The notes under the pieces were generated by a model that saw only the letters and a list, made by a program, of their open reading frames with translations, searched no databases and was not told the DNA's origin. Position numbers and translations under genes: made by a program. Shown here one piece after another: positions 1 to 6,720 of a stretch of 64,000 nucleotides of DNA; the stretch's first letter is position 1, and every line of letters begins with the position of its first letter. The stretch is from Pseudofrankia saprophytica (GTDB taxonomy: Bacteria; Actinomycetota; Actinomycetes; Frankiales; Frankiaceae). The stretch is from positions 7,432,720-7,496,719 of the forward strand of contig NZ_KI912266.1 of assembly GCF_000235425.2 (NCBI RefSeq), in the 5' to 3' direction.

Positions 1-1770
1 GAGGGCTACTGGGAGCTGGGCTCGACCTTCCCGAACTTCCTCTACCGCTGCGCGGACGGCGAGCTGATCCAGGTCTGGTTCGGGGGCAAGGGCATGTACG
101 CCAAGCTCATCGAGGTCCTCGGCGACGAGCCGAGCGTCGAGGGCTACTACACCGACCAGTCCACCGGGAAGCTGCAGGAACGCGCGAAGCGCTGGCGCGC
201 CCCGTTCGCCCTGCGGCCCCGAGACGTCTGGATCGAGCGGCTGCGCGACGCCGGCGTCGCCTGCGAACCGGTCCTCGGCCCCGGCGAGGCGTTACGGGAC
301 CCGCACCTGGCCGAGATCGGCCTGGCCGTCACGCGCGACCAGCACGGCCACCGCGAGGTCATGCTGGGCTCCCCGATCGCGGTCGGCCCGCTGCCCGGTT
401 CCGAGCCCCCGGCCGAGACGCCGACCGAGACGCGGGCGCAGGAGCGGCCCGAGGCCCAGGCGGCGAACGTCCAGCCCACGAACGTCCAGGCCACGAACGA
501 GGCGACGACCGAAGGCGCTACCACCCGTACGGGTGCCGCGGCCGCGGGTGCCGCCGGAAACGCGGCGCCGCTGCGCGGGGTGCGGGTGGTCGACTTCTCC
601 GCGTTCGTCGCCGGACCGCTCGCCGCCCAGGTGCTCGCCGACCTTGGTGCCGAGGTCATCAAGGTCGAGCCGCCCGACGGCGAGGCGATGCGGGCCGCCG
701 CCTACGCGGTCGCCGCCTGCCAACGCGGCAAGCGCAGCATCGCGATCGACATCACCGCCCCCGACGCCCGCCCCGTCGTAGAGCGGTTGATCCGGTGGGC
801 CGACGTCGTGCTGCACAACTTCCGGGTCGGCGTCGCCGAGCGGCTCGGCATCGGCGCCGCCGACGTCGCCCGGCTCAACCCGCGCGCGGTCTACTGCCAT
901 GCCAGCGCCTTCGGGCCCAGGGGGCCGCGAGCGAGGCAGCCGGGCAACGACGCGCTGATGCAGGCCGTCACCGGCCTGGAGCAGGCCATCGGCGGCGAGG
1001 GCAACGAGCCGATCGCCGCGACCTGGATTCCCATCGACGTGACCGGTGGCTGGGTGGCGGCGGGCGGGATCCTCGCCGGCCTGTACGCCCAGGCCGTCGC
1101 CGAGGAGGGGCAGCAGGTCGCGACCAGCCTGCTCGGCGCCGGGATGCTGCTGCAGAGCGGCTCCTTCCTGCGCGACGACGCGCTCGTCGCCGGGCCCGCC
1201 CTGGACCAGGCGCAGACGGGCTACGGCCCCGGCTACCGCCTCTACCAGGCCGGCGACGGGGAATGGTTCGCGCTGGTGCTGCCGGACGAGCAGGCCTGGA
1301 CCCGCCTGCGCGCGCTGCTGGGCGGGGGCCAGCCTCCGCCGACCGGGGGGCGGCTCGCGACGTACGCCCCGCTGCGCGGCGGCGCCCACGACGCGGTGGC
1401 CCGCGAGGTCGAGAGGCTGCTGGAGAAGGCGTTCGCGAGTGACCCAGCCGCTGACTGGGTGGCCCGGCTGCGCGCCGAGGGGCTGCTGGCCGAGGTGGTC
1501 CGGCCGCGCAGCCGTGACGAGTTCCGCCGCGGCATCCTCGACGACCCGCTCAACCGGCAGCTTGGCCGCGTCGCCGCCTACGAGGTCGCGGAGTGGGGTC
1601 ACTTCGAACAGATCGGCCCGCTCCTCCGCCTCGGCCAGCCGCCGTCGGACGGTCCCACCCTGGCGCTGCCCGGCATCGGCGAGCACAGCGTCGCTGTCCT
1701 GTCCGACCTCGGCTTCCGCGCCGAGGACGTCGACGCCCTGCTGGCCGCCAAGATCGTCCGCCAGCTCTAG
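1..1770 (+). CDS. Tandem-domain CaiB/BaiF-type CoA transferase (5' end outside window)
   Basis: This is a class III CoA transferase, which moves CoA between carboxylic acids in the cytoplasm. The reading frame is open from base 1 (EGYWELGSTFPNF), so the N-terminus lies before the window. What is visible is the end of a first CaiB-like domain, a Pro/Ala/Thr-rich linker (about bases 400-570) and a complete second domain beginning RGVRVVDFSAFVAGPLAAQV with the family pattern LGAEVIKVEPP. The Asp in GNDALMQAVTG aligns with the Asp that forms the acyl anhydride in formyl-CoA transferase. Two CaiB domains on one chain is a known arrangement in actinobacterial proteins of about 800 residues. Substrate cannot be told; the catabolic neighbourhood suggests a lipid or terpenoid acid. 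It converges on the P450 at 1944-3107. Confidence 0.88.
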   Translation, partial: EGYWELGSTFPNFLYRCADGELIQVWFGGKGMYAKLIEVLGDEPSVEGYYTDQSTGKLQERAKRWRAPFALRPRDVWIERLRDAGVACEPVLGPGEALRDPHLAEIGLAVTRDQHGHREVMLGSPIAVGPLPGSEPPAETPTETRAQERPEAQAANVQPTNVQATNEATTEGATTRTGAAAAGAAGNAAPLRGVRVVDFSAFVAGPLAAQVLADLGAEVIKVEPPDGEAMRAAAYAVAACQRGKRSIAIDITAPDARPVVERLIRWADVVLHNFRVGVAERLGIGAADVARLNPRAVYCHASAFGPRGPRARQPGNDALMQAVTGLEQAIGGEGNEPIAATWIPIDVTGGWVAAGGILAGLYAQAVAEEGQQVATSLLGAGMLLQSGSFLRDDALVAGPALDQAQTGYGPGYRLYQAGDGEWFALVLPDEQAWTRLRALLGGGQPPPTGGRLATYAPLRGGAHDAVAREVERLLEKAFASDPAADWVARLRAEGLLAEVVRPRSRDEFRRGILDDPLNRQLGRVAAYEVAEWGHFEQIGPLLRLGQPPSDGPTLALPGIGEHSVAVLSDLGFRAEDVDALLAAKIVRQL

Positions 1771-1813
1771 CCGATCACGGCAGCGGACCTCCGCCCCACC
1801 CAAAAGAACTCAT

Positions 1814-1886
1814 GATCGCCGCGGACGTGTTGTCGCGGTTGCGATCTGGCCGGATTCGCGACCGCGGCGACACGGTGGCAGTGATC
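1814..1886. terminator. Long imperfect palindrome between convergent genes (copy 1)
   Basis: Two 30-nt arms (1814-1843 and 1857-1886) pair at about 22 of 30 positions around a 13-nt loop containing GATCTGGCC. The loop-proximal 17 bp are the best matched. It sits between convergent stop codons and resembles the elements at 5694-5744 and 53103-53177. A bidirectional terminator or dispersed palindromic repeat is likely. Confidence 0.5.
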
Positions 1887-1943
1887 TACCAATCGCGCGA
1901 GTCTTACGGCAGCCTCAGCCTCAGGGCGGCGCGAGTCGGGCGA

Positions 1944-3107
1944 TCACCAGGTCGCGTTGATCTCCTGGATTCCGCCGATCAGTCGGCCGCTCCACCGGAC
2001 GGCGTCGGCCTCGGGCGCCAGGCGAAGGTGCGGAAACCGCCGGACCAGGCCGGTGACCACGGTCTGGAGCTCGATGCGGGCGAGCGCGGCGCCGAGGCAT
2101 CGGTGCGGACCATGGCCGAAGACGAGGTGGTTGTTGCCGGCGCGGTCGATCCGCAGTCGGTCGGCGTCGGCGAACCGCCGACCGTCCCGGTTCACGGCGA
2201 ACTTGTCGACCAGGACCAGGGTGCCCGCCGGAAGCAGGGAGCCGCCGAGATCGACCTGCCTGGTCGTGGCCCGCAGGAGCGGCTCGGCGTGCGGGTGCAG
2301 CCGTAGGAGCTCCTCGACGGCGGCGGGGACGAGATCGGGACCGCTGACGAGGGCCTGGTAGGTCTCCACGTCCTGGAGGAGGGAGACGAGCAGGACGCAC
2401 AGCTGGTTCGAGGTCACCTTGTAGCCGTCGACCAGCAGCTGTACGCACAGCGTCAGCAGGCCCAGCTCCGACAGGTCCTCCTGCTGGTCGAAAAGCGCGA
2501 CGAGCTCGCTGAGGATGTCGTCCCGCGGGTCCCGGCGCCGCTCGGCGATCAGTTGCCGAAGGCAGGTGACCAGGCCTGTCCAGGCATTCAGCCAGCGCTC
2601 GTCGCGGGTGTCGTCGTCCATCACGATCGCCTCTGCCCAGCCGCGGAAATCGGCGTGGACCTGTGGCGGCAGGCCCATCGTCTCGCAGATCACCGCAAGC
2701 GGAAGCGGTTCACCCACGCAGCTGACCAGTTCGGCGGGCTGTCGCAGCTCGTCGAGCAGGCCGTCGACCCGGGCGGCGACCGTGACCCGCCAGTGCTCCA
2801 TCCGCCGTGGGCTGAAGACAGAGGAGACCAGGCCGCGCAGCATTGTGTGCCCGGGCGGATCGATGTTGGGCACATTCTGGCTGCTGGGACATTGACCGCC
2901 CTCGACCGCCGGCGCCATGGCCGAATGCACCTGCCCGAGGCTGAACGCCGGGTCGGACAGGACCTTTCTCGCCTCGGCGTAGCCGGTCACGAGGTAGGCG
3001 TCACCGCCCCACGGCGTGGTTACCGGGCAGACGGGTCCGTCCAGGCTTGTCAGCCGCGTTGGCGGGTCGGTCGGAGTCGGCAGCGCGAAAGGATAGGTCG
3101 GAAGCAC
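1944..3107 (-). CDS. Cytochrome P450 with atypical I-helix
   Basis: A soluble bacterial P450 of 387 residues. The heme-binding motif is FGHGPHRCLG with the thiolate Cys at about residue 337; the ExxR motif is in EELLR. The I-helix reads LLVDGYKVTSNQL where most P450s have a form like AGHETTSNQ: the acidic residue is Lys and the following alcohol is Val, so the usual proton-delivery pair is missing. P450s lacking this pair often do radical coupling or other non-hydroxylating chemistry, but that is inference here. The start is the GTG at 3107, preceded by GAGGG; a GTG at 3188 is possible but adds an Arg-rich tail unlike the family. A small repeat-bearing gene lies upstream on the same strand, and no redox partner is adjacent. 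Confidence 0.9.
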   Translation of the reverse strand: MLPTYPFALPTPTDPPTRLTSLDGPVCPVTTPWGGDAYLVTGYAEARKVLSDPAFSLGQVHSAMAPAVEGGQCPSSQNVPNIDPPGHTMLRGLVSSVFSPRRMEHWRVTVAARVDGLLDELRQPAELVSCVGEPLPLAVICETMGLPPQVHADFRGWAEAIVMDDDTRDERWLNAWTGLVTCLRQLIAERRRDPRDDILSELVALFDQQEDLSELGLLTLCVQLLVDGYKVTSNQLCVLLVSLLQDVETYQALVSGPDLVPAAVEELLRLHPHAEPLLRATTRQVDLGGSLLPAGTLVLVDKFAVNRDGRRFADADRLRIDRAGNNHLVFGHGPHRCLGAALARIELQTVVTGLVRRFPHLRLAPEADAVRWSGRLIGGIQEINATW

Positions 3108-3373
3108 GTCACCCTCGCCGGGTCGAGCCGTCTGTAACGAGCCGGTTAATCTTTCTTGCCATCTTCGGCGACGGCACACACAATGCACCTTCCTCGCCGT
3201 CGGATCCAGCGGCGAAACACACGGGGCCTCGCATGTGCCTGAGGTTCCCGCCGTTCACGGATATACCCGCCGAAGATGCCTGTGCCGTGCCGTGCCGTAC
3301 CCGTGGCCCCGGCCCGGGCCCGAAGCCGCGGCCCAGGCTGGGACCGGGCTTCGGATCTCGGGTCACCGGCATC

Positions 3374-3417
3374 GGCTCCGGCGCGGCGCCCACGGGCGCG
3401 GGCGCCGCGCCGGAGCC
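3374..3417 (-). terminator. 18-bp perfect hairpin between the small repeat gene and the P450
   Basis: Arms 3374-3391 and 3400-3417 are perfectly complementary (18 bp, almost all G/C) around an 8-nt loop. It begins about 17 nt after the stop of the 89-residue gene and ends some 265 nt before the P450 start, with no clear U-run. It could be a partial terminator or attenuator that makes the small gene more abundant than the P450. Confidence 0.5.
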
Positions 3418-3433
3418 AGGGGTCGTGCCAGGC

Positions 3434-3703
3434 TTACTCTCGCGCACCGACCAGGTCGGCGGCCAGGTCGTCGAGGTCGGGCATGGCCACCACCTTGCTC
3501 TGCGGGAACACCCTGCTTCGCGGTCCGGGTACTGGCTCCTCCGCGCGCTCGACGAGCGCGGAGGCCACCAGGACCGGATTCGGCATCGTACGTATCTTGA
3601 CGTGCGGGAACACCCGGCTGCGCGGTGCCGAGGCCGTCTCGGGACGCTCGGCGACGCCCGTTCCGGACGTCACGCGCGAGCACGAAGGATCGATGTTTTC
3701 CAC
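3434..3703 (-). CDS. Small 89-residue protein with an internal 15-residue repeat
   Basis: I do not recognise this family. The GTG start at 3703 has a textbook Shine-Dalgarno (AGGAGG, 5 nt spacing), which argues for a real gene and against the longer frame starting at 3808. The protein carries a duplicated segment: PRSRVFPHVKIRTMP (residues 27-41) and PRSRVFPQSKVVAMP (61-75), 10 of 15 identical with a 34-residue period. The C-terminus, DLDDLAADLVGARE, is acidic and probably helical. There is one Cys (residue 8), no signal peptide and no membrane segment. It lies upstream of an atypical P450 on the same strand and divergent from an MFS exporter, with three 25-bp direct repeats just upstream. 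A peptide substrate (RiPP-like precursor) or a small regulatory protein are both possible; neither is shown. Confidence 0.55.
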   Translation of the reverse strand: MENIDPSCSRVTSGTGVAERPETASAPRSRVFPHVKIRTMPNPVLVASALVERAEEPVPGPRSRVFPQSKVVAMPDLDDLAADLVGARE

Positions 3704-3759
3704 TGCCGCCTCCTGCGGTCGACAAAGACTGATCGGGCACACGCGCCGCGGCCCGTCAC

Positions 3760-3834
3760 GGAGATCTTCGGCCTCGCGACCAATGGAGATCATTGGCTTC
3801 GCGGCCAACGGAGACCTTCGGCCCCACGGTCGAA
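3760..3834. repeat. Three adjacent 25-bp direct repeats upstream of the small gene
   Basis: Units 3760-3784, 3785-3809 and 3810-3834 are in exact register. Each begins GGAGA and keeps the pattern ATC/CTTCGGC followed by CGCG.CCAA. Units 1 and 2 agree at about 20 of 25 positions, units 2 and 3 at about 16. They lie 57-131 bp upstream of the GTG at 3703, where an operator array would sit. Unit 2 also contains CCAATG-GAGAT-CATTGG, an inverted repeat. Confidence 0.6.
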
Positions 3835-3883
3835 GGAACGAGATCCGATCGCTTTTCGCAAGCGTCGGTGAAGTAACCCCGGG

Positions 3884-3946
3884 TCAGGCGGCGGGGTTCG
3901 CGAATGCCAGCTGCTCGTCGGATGGGAACACCGAACCCCGGGGCAC
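3884..3946 (-). other. Possible third copy of the small-protein repeat (short ORF or remnant)
   Basis: The minus strand encodes VPRGSVFPSDEQLAFANPAA then a stop, matching the PR-x-x-VFP core of the 89-residue protein. The frame has a stop at about 3997 and only a GTG at 3946 without a visible ribosome site. It is either a very short peptide gene or a decayed copy of the neighbouring one. Confidence 0.3.
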
Positions 3947-4375
3947 GAGATACAGACAGCGGCCGGCCGCGGGCAGAGCCCGCGGGCAGATACATTCTTA
4001 CGTAGCTGCTTGTCGTCCAGGTTTGGCCGACCGCAGCATGGCACACAGTGGCCAGGCACGCAACACTCCGGAGAACTCTTCCAATACGGGGGTTCAACAG
4101 TCACACTGGCGAGGCGATCGCGACAGTCCGGACCACGCCGAGGCCCGACGGCCTATTGCCTTCATCAACTTGCCTTCATCAACCGCCATGCCCGGCCGCG
4201 AGCGCCCCGCGTCGGCGGAACGGCCACGTTCCGGCGAGTCCGCAGGTAAAAGCCGTTCAGCGTCGGTCCGTGGCCACCGCGCCAGGAGTGATAGGCGGGC
4301 GAGAATTGCCAGCGACGGCGGCCGGCTTTGACCGACAGCGTTCGACAGTGTTGGAGCATCGTTGTTGGAGCGCCG
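3947..4375. other. Intergenic stretch without a supported gene
   Basis: About 430 bp between the third motif copy and the MFS start. Base composition is more mixed than in the flanking genes, for example around 3990-4020 and 4170-4190. No frame has a good start signal or coding-like third positions. It presumably holds the divergent promoters of the small gene and the exporter. Confidence 0.4.
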
Positions 4376-5683
4376 ATGAGTCTGTTACAGCAAAATGTCG
4401 CGCTGATCGACGAGACAAAGCCGGAGAAGCGGAATCGTGGGCTGTCCAGGCAGTTCTGGGCGCTGTGGGCGGCGGACGGGGTGTCCGCGGTCGGCTCGCA
4501 GGTCACCCTGGTCGCGTTGCCGCTCACCGCCGTGACCTACCTGAACGCCAGCCCGGGCGCCGTCGGCCTGCTCCGGGCCGCCGGGTTCGCCCCGGTCATC
4601 GTGCTCGCGCTGGTCGCCGGGGCCCTGCTGGACCGCCGGTCGAGCGCCACGGTGCTGCGCTGGTCGAGCTGGGGCCAGGCGGCGCTCATCGGCGTCGTGC
4701 CGCTGGCCGCCGCCCTGCACGTGCTGACCATCTGGCCACTGGTGGTCATCGCGCTGCTGGTGAGCTCGCTGGCCGTCTTCGCCGCCCTCGCGAGCCAGAG
4801 CACCCTGCCGGAGACCGTCGACGTCGACCAGCTGACGACGGCGAACGCCCGCCTCACGTTCCTGCGCGGGCTCGCCGAGACCGCCGGACCGGCGATGGCC
4901 GGCTTCCTCGTCGTCGCGCTCACCGCGCCCACGGCGATGAGCGTCGACGCGGTCTCGTTCGCGGCCGCCGCGCTGATCCTCCTCGGTGTGCGGACCGCCA
5001 GGCGCCCGCCAGCCACCGGCACCGGCACCGGCACCGGCACCGCGGCCGGCTCGCTCGGGATCGCCGAGGGCGCGCGGTTCCTCCTGCGGCATCCGATGCT
5101 GCGGCGGGGGGCGATCGCCGGCGGAACGCTGAACCTGTTCTCCGGCGTCGGCGCCGCGCTGCAGGTCATCTTCCTGGCCCGCGAGCTGCGGCTGTCCGCC
5201 GCCTTCATCGGCCTGCTGTTCGCCGTCCAGGGCCTCGCCGGCATCGCCACGTCCCTGCTCGTCGGCCGGCTGACGCGGTGGACGGGCCTCGGCTGGGCCC
5301 TGGTGCTCGGGCTGGTCGCGGAGGGCGCGGGCGCGCTGCTGTTCTCCCTGGCCGCCGGGCCGCACTGGCTCATCCTCGTCACCGCGGGAACGGGGATGGC
5401 CGTCGGCGCCATGGTCGTACCGCTCTACAACGTCAACCACATCAGCCTGCGGCAGGCCATCGTGCCCCGCGAGCTGCTCGGCCGGGTCAACGCCTGCGCC
5501 CGCACGATCGTCATGGGCACGCTCCCCGTCGGCAGCCTGCTCGGCGGTCTCCTGGCCGCGACGCTAGGCACCAGGCCGGTGCTGGTGGCCGCGGCGGTCT
5601 GCATGCTGGCCGCCGGCGGCTGGCTGGCGACCACCGGCGTACCGGCCGTCCGCACCGTGGCCGATGCCCGTCGCCTGGTCTAG
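4376..5683 (+). CDS. MFS transporter of the MFS_3/EntS-like exporter type
   Basis: An inner-membrane drug/metabolite:H+ antiporter-like protein of 435 residues with about 12 hydrophobic segments. The first half opens with RQFWALWAADGVSAVGSQVT and contains the cytoplasmic-loop pattern GALLDRRS. A Thr-Gly repeat (residues about 215-225) forms the central loop. The second half ends after GRVNACARTIVMGTLPVGSL, typical of this exporter group. The ATG at 4376 is preceded by GGAG with 5 nt spacing, so the upstream in-frame ATG at 4328 is not used. It is transcribed away from the small repeat gene and P450, which would suit export of a product made there. Substrate is unknown. Confidence 0.88.
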   Translation: MSLLQQNVALIDETKPEKRNRGLSRQFWALWAADGVSAVGSQVTLVALPLTAVTYLNASPGAVGLLRAAGFAPVIVLALVAGALLDRRSSATVLRWSSWGQAALIGVVPLAAALHVLTIWPLVVIALLVSSLAVFAALASQSTLPETVDVDQLTTANARLTFLRGLAETAGPAMAGFLVVALTAPTAMSVDAVSFAAAALILLGVRTARRPPATGTGTGTGTAAGSLGIAEGARFLLRHPMLRRGAIAGGTLNLFSGVGAALQVIFLARELRLSAAFIGLLFAVQGLAGIATSLLVGRLTRWTGLGWALVLGLVAEGAGALLFSLAAGPHWLILVTAGTGMAVGAMVVPLYNVNHISLRQAIVPRELLGRVNACARTIVMGTLPVGSLLGGLLAATLGTRPVLVAAAVCMLAAGGWLATTGVPAVRTVADARRLV

Positions 5684-5693
5684 ATCGGTGTCT

Positions 5694-5744
5694 GTGCCCT
5701 CCCATGGTCGCGATCTGGCCCCGCAGGCAACCACGGCAGGACAC
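5694..5744. terminator. Imperfect palindrome between convergent genes (copy 2)
   Basis: Arms 5694-5711 and 5727-5744 match at about 14 of 18 positions, with GATCTGGCC in the loop as in the 1814-1886 element. It lies between the convergent MFS and Rieske lipoprotein genes. Bidirectional termination is the simplest reading. Confidence 0.4.
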
Positions 5745-5816
5745 GATCGGCGATCACCATCCGCGCCGCGCCGCGGCGGGGCGGGGCGGCGGGAGCGGCG
5801 GGGGCGGCGGGGGCGG

Positions 5817-6473
5817 TCAGGGCTTGTAGACGGCGCCGTCCTGGACGACGACACGGACAGCCGGTAGGGAGCGCGCGGCGGGGCCGGCCACGACCGCGCC
5901 GGACGAGGCGTCGAAGCGGCTGCCGTGGCAGGGGCAGTTGATCGTGCCGCCGGAGACGCCGCCGACCGTGCAGCCCTGGTGGGTGCACGTCGCGGAGAAG
6001 CCGTGGATCGTGCCGCCGGTGTTGGTCAGCACGATGTTCTGGCCGCCGAGCACGACACCACCCCCGGAAGGGACGTCGCCGACGCTGGCCAGCCGCGTGC
6101 CGGCCGGCTTCGGCGCCGCCGCCGTCGTCGCCGGCGGCTGCTGCGCGGGGGGCTGCTGCGCCGGTGGTTGTTGCTGCGGCTGCTGCGGCGGCGGTGGCTG
6201 CGCGGCGCCGCCCTGGGGCTGGCCGGCCGGGGCCGCCGACGGGCTCTCGGACGGCGAGGCGGACGGAGTGGTCGCGGTGGGGGACGGCGTGTTCGAGGGG
6301 GTGCCGCCCGTCGTCGACGCCGAGGCGGTCCCCGTCGCGGTCGTGGCCGAGTCGCCACCGCCGCAGGCGGCCAGGACGAGACCGGAGACGCCCGCGGCCA
6401 GCGCCAGCGAGGAGACCCCTCGACGGGTCAGCAATGGTGACTCGGCGGACGGTGGCGTGGGTTCCTGCGTCAT
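5817..6473 (-). CDS. Rieske [2Fe-2S] lipoprotein with a Pro/Gln-rich linker
   Basis: An exported electron-transfer protein of 218 residues. The N-terminus has twin arginines (LLTRRGVSSLALAAG) and a lipobox LVLAAC with Cys at about 37, so it is probably a Tat-exported lipoprotein. Residues 38-125 are a low-complexity Thr/Ser/Pro then Pro/Gln-rich spacer. The C-terminal Rieske domain has CTH at 163-165 and CPCHG at 180-184; Cys168 and Cys182 would form the usual disulfide. The ATG at 6473 is preceded by AGGAG. No cytochrome b is nearby, so this is not the bc1 subunit. It is a stand-alone Rieske protein of a type common in actinobacteria, with unknown partners. Confidence 0.88.
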   Translation of the reverse strand: MTQEPTPPSAESPLLTRRGVSSLALAAGVSGLVLAACGGGDSATTATGTASASTTGGTPSNTPSPTATTPSASPSESPSAAPAGQPQGGAAQPPPPQQPQQQPPAQQPPAQQPPATTAAAPKPAGTRLASVGDVPSGGGVVLGGQNIVLTNTGGTIHGFSATCTHQGCTVGGVSGGTINCPCHGSRFDASSGAVVAGPAARSLPAVRVVVQDGAVYKP

Positions 6474-6580
6474 GTCACATCTCCTATCCGCGGCCCTGGT
6501 CAGCGGTCCGCACCGTACGGCGAGGCGTGGTAAAGAAGTCGAAAACTGTCGCCCGCCGTACACCAGCGCGGCTGACCTGT

Positions 6581-6633
6581 GCCGCCAGGCCGCCAGGCCG
6601 CCGGGGCGCCAGGCCGCCGGGCCGCCAGGCCGC
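6581..6633. repeat. Short GCCAGGCC-type minisatellite
   Basis: The segment is built from repeated GCCAGGCC and GCCGGGCC blocks of 8-10 bp. It lies between the divergent starts of the Rieske lipoprotein and the D-aminoacylase-like gene. No function can be assigned. Confidence 0.45.
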
Positions 6634-6657
6634 TGACGACGAGCGCACACCGGTCGA

Positions 6658-6677
6658 TAAGTGAGCGAGTGTTTGCT
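6658..6677. promoter_or_regulatory. Type A operator-like site
   Basis: TAAGTGAGCGAGTGTTTGCT closely resembles the site at 33383-33400 (TAAGTGAGCGCTCGTTTA). It lies about 45 bp before the start of the D-aminoacylase-like gene. The form suggests a TetR-family dimer site. Confidence 0.45.
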
Positions 6678-6720
6678 AATTTTGGGGTGCTCGGTTCGCC
6701 GGATGACCGATGGAGCCTCG

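Noticed and set aside
3109-3447. Minus-strand frame MRESKPGTTPGSG between the small gene and the P450
   Set aside because: Runs through the 18-bp hairpin, Gly/Pro-rich from GC repeats, with no ribosome site.
3790-4104. Cys-rich minus-strand frame (MTVEPPYWKSSPECCVPG)
   Set aside because: Considered as a peptide precursor, but the GTG has no Shine-Dalgarno, codon use is not gene-like, and it overlaps the VFP remnant in another frame.
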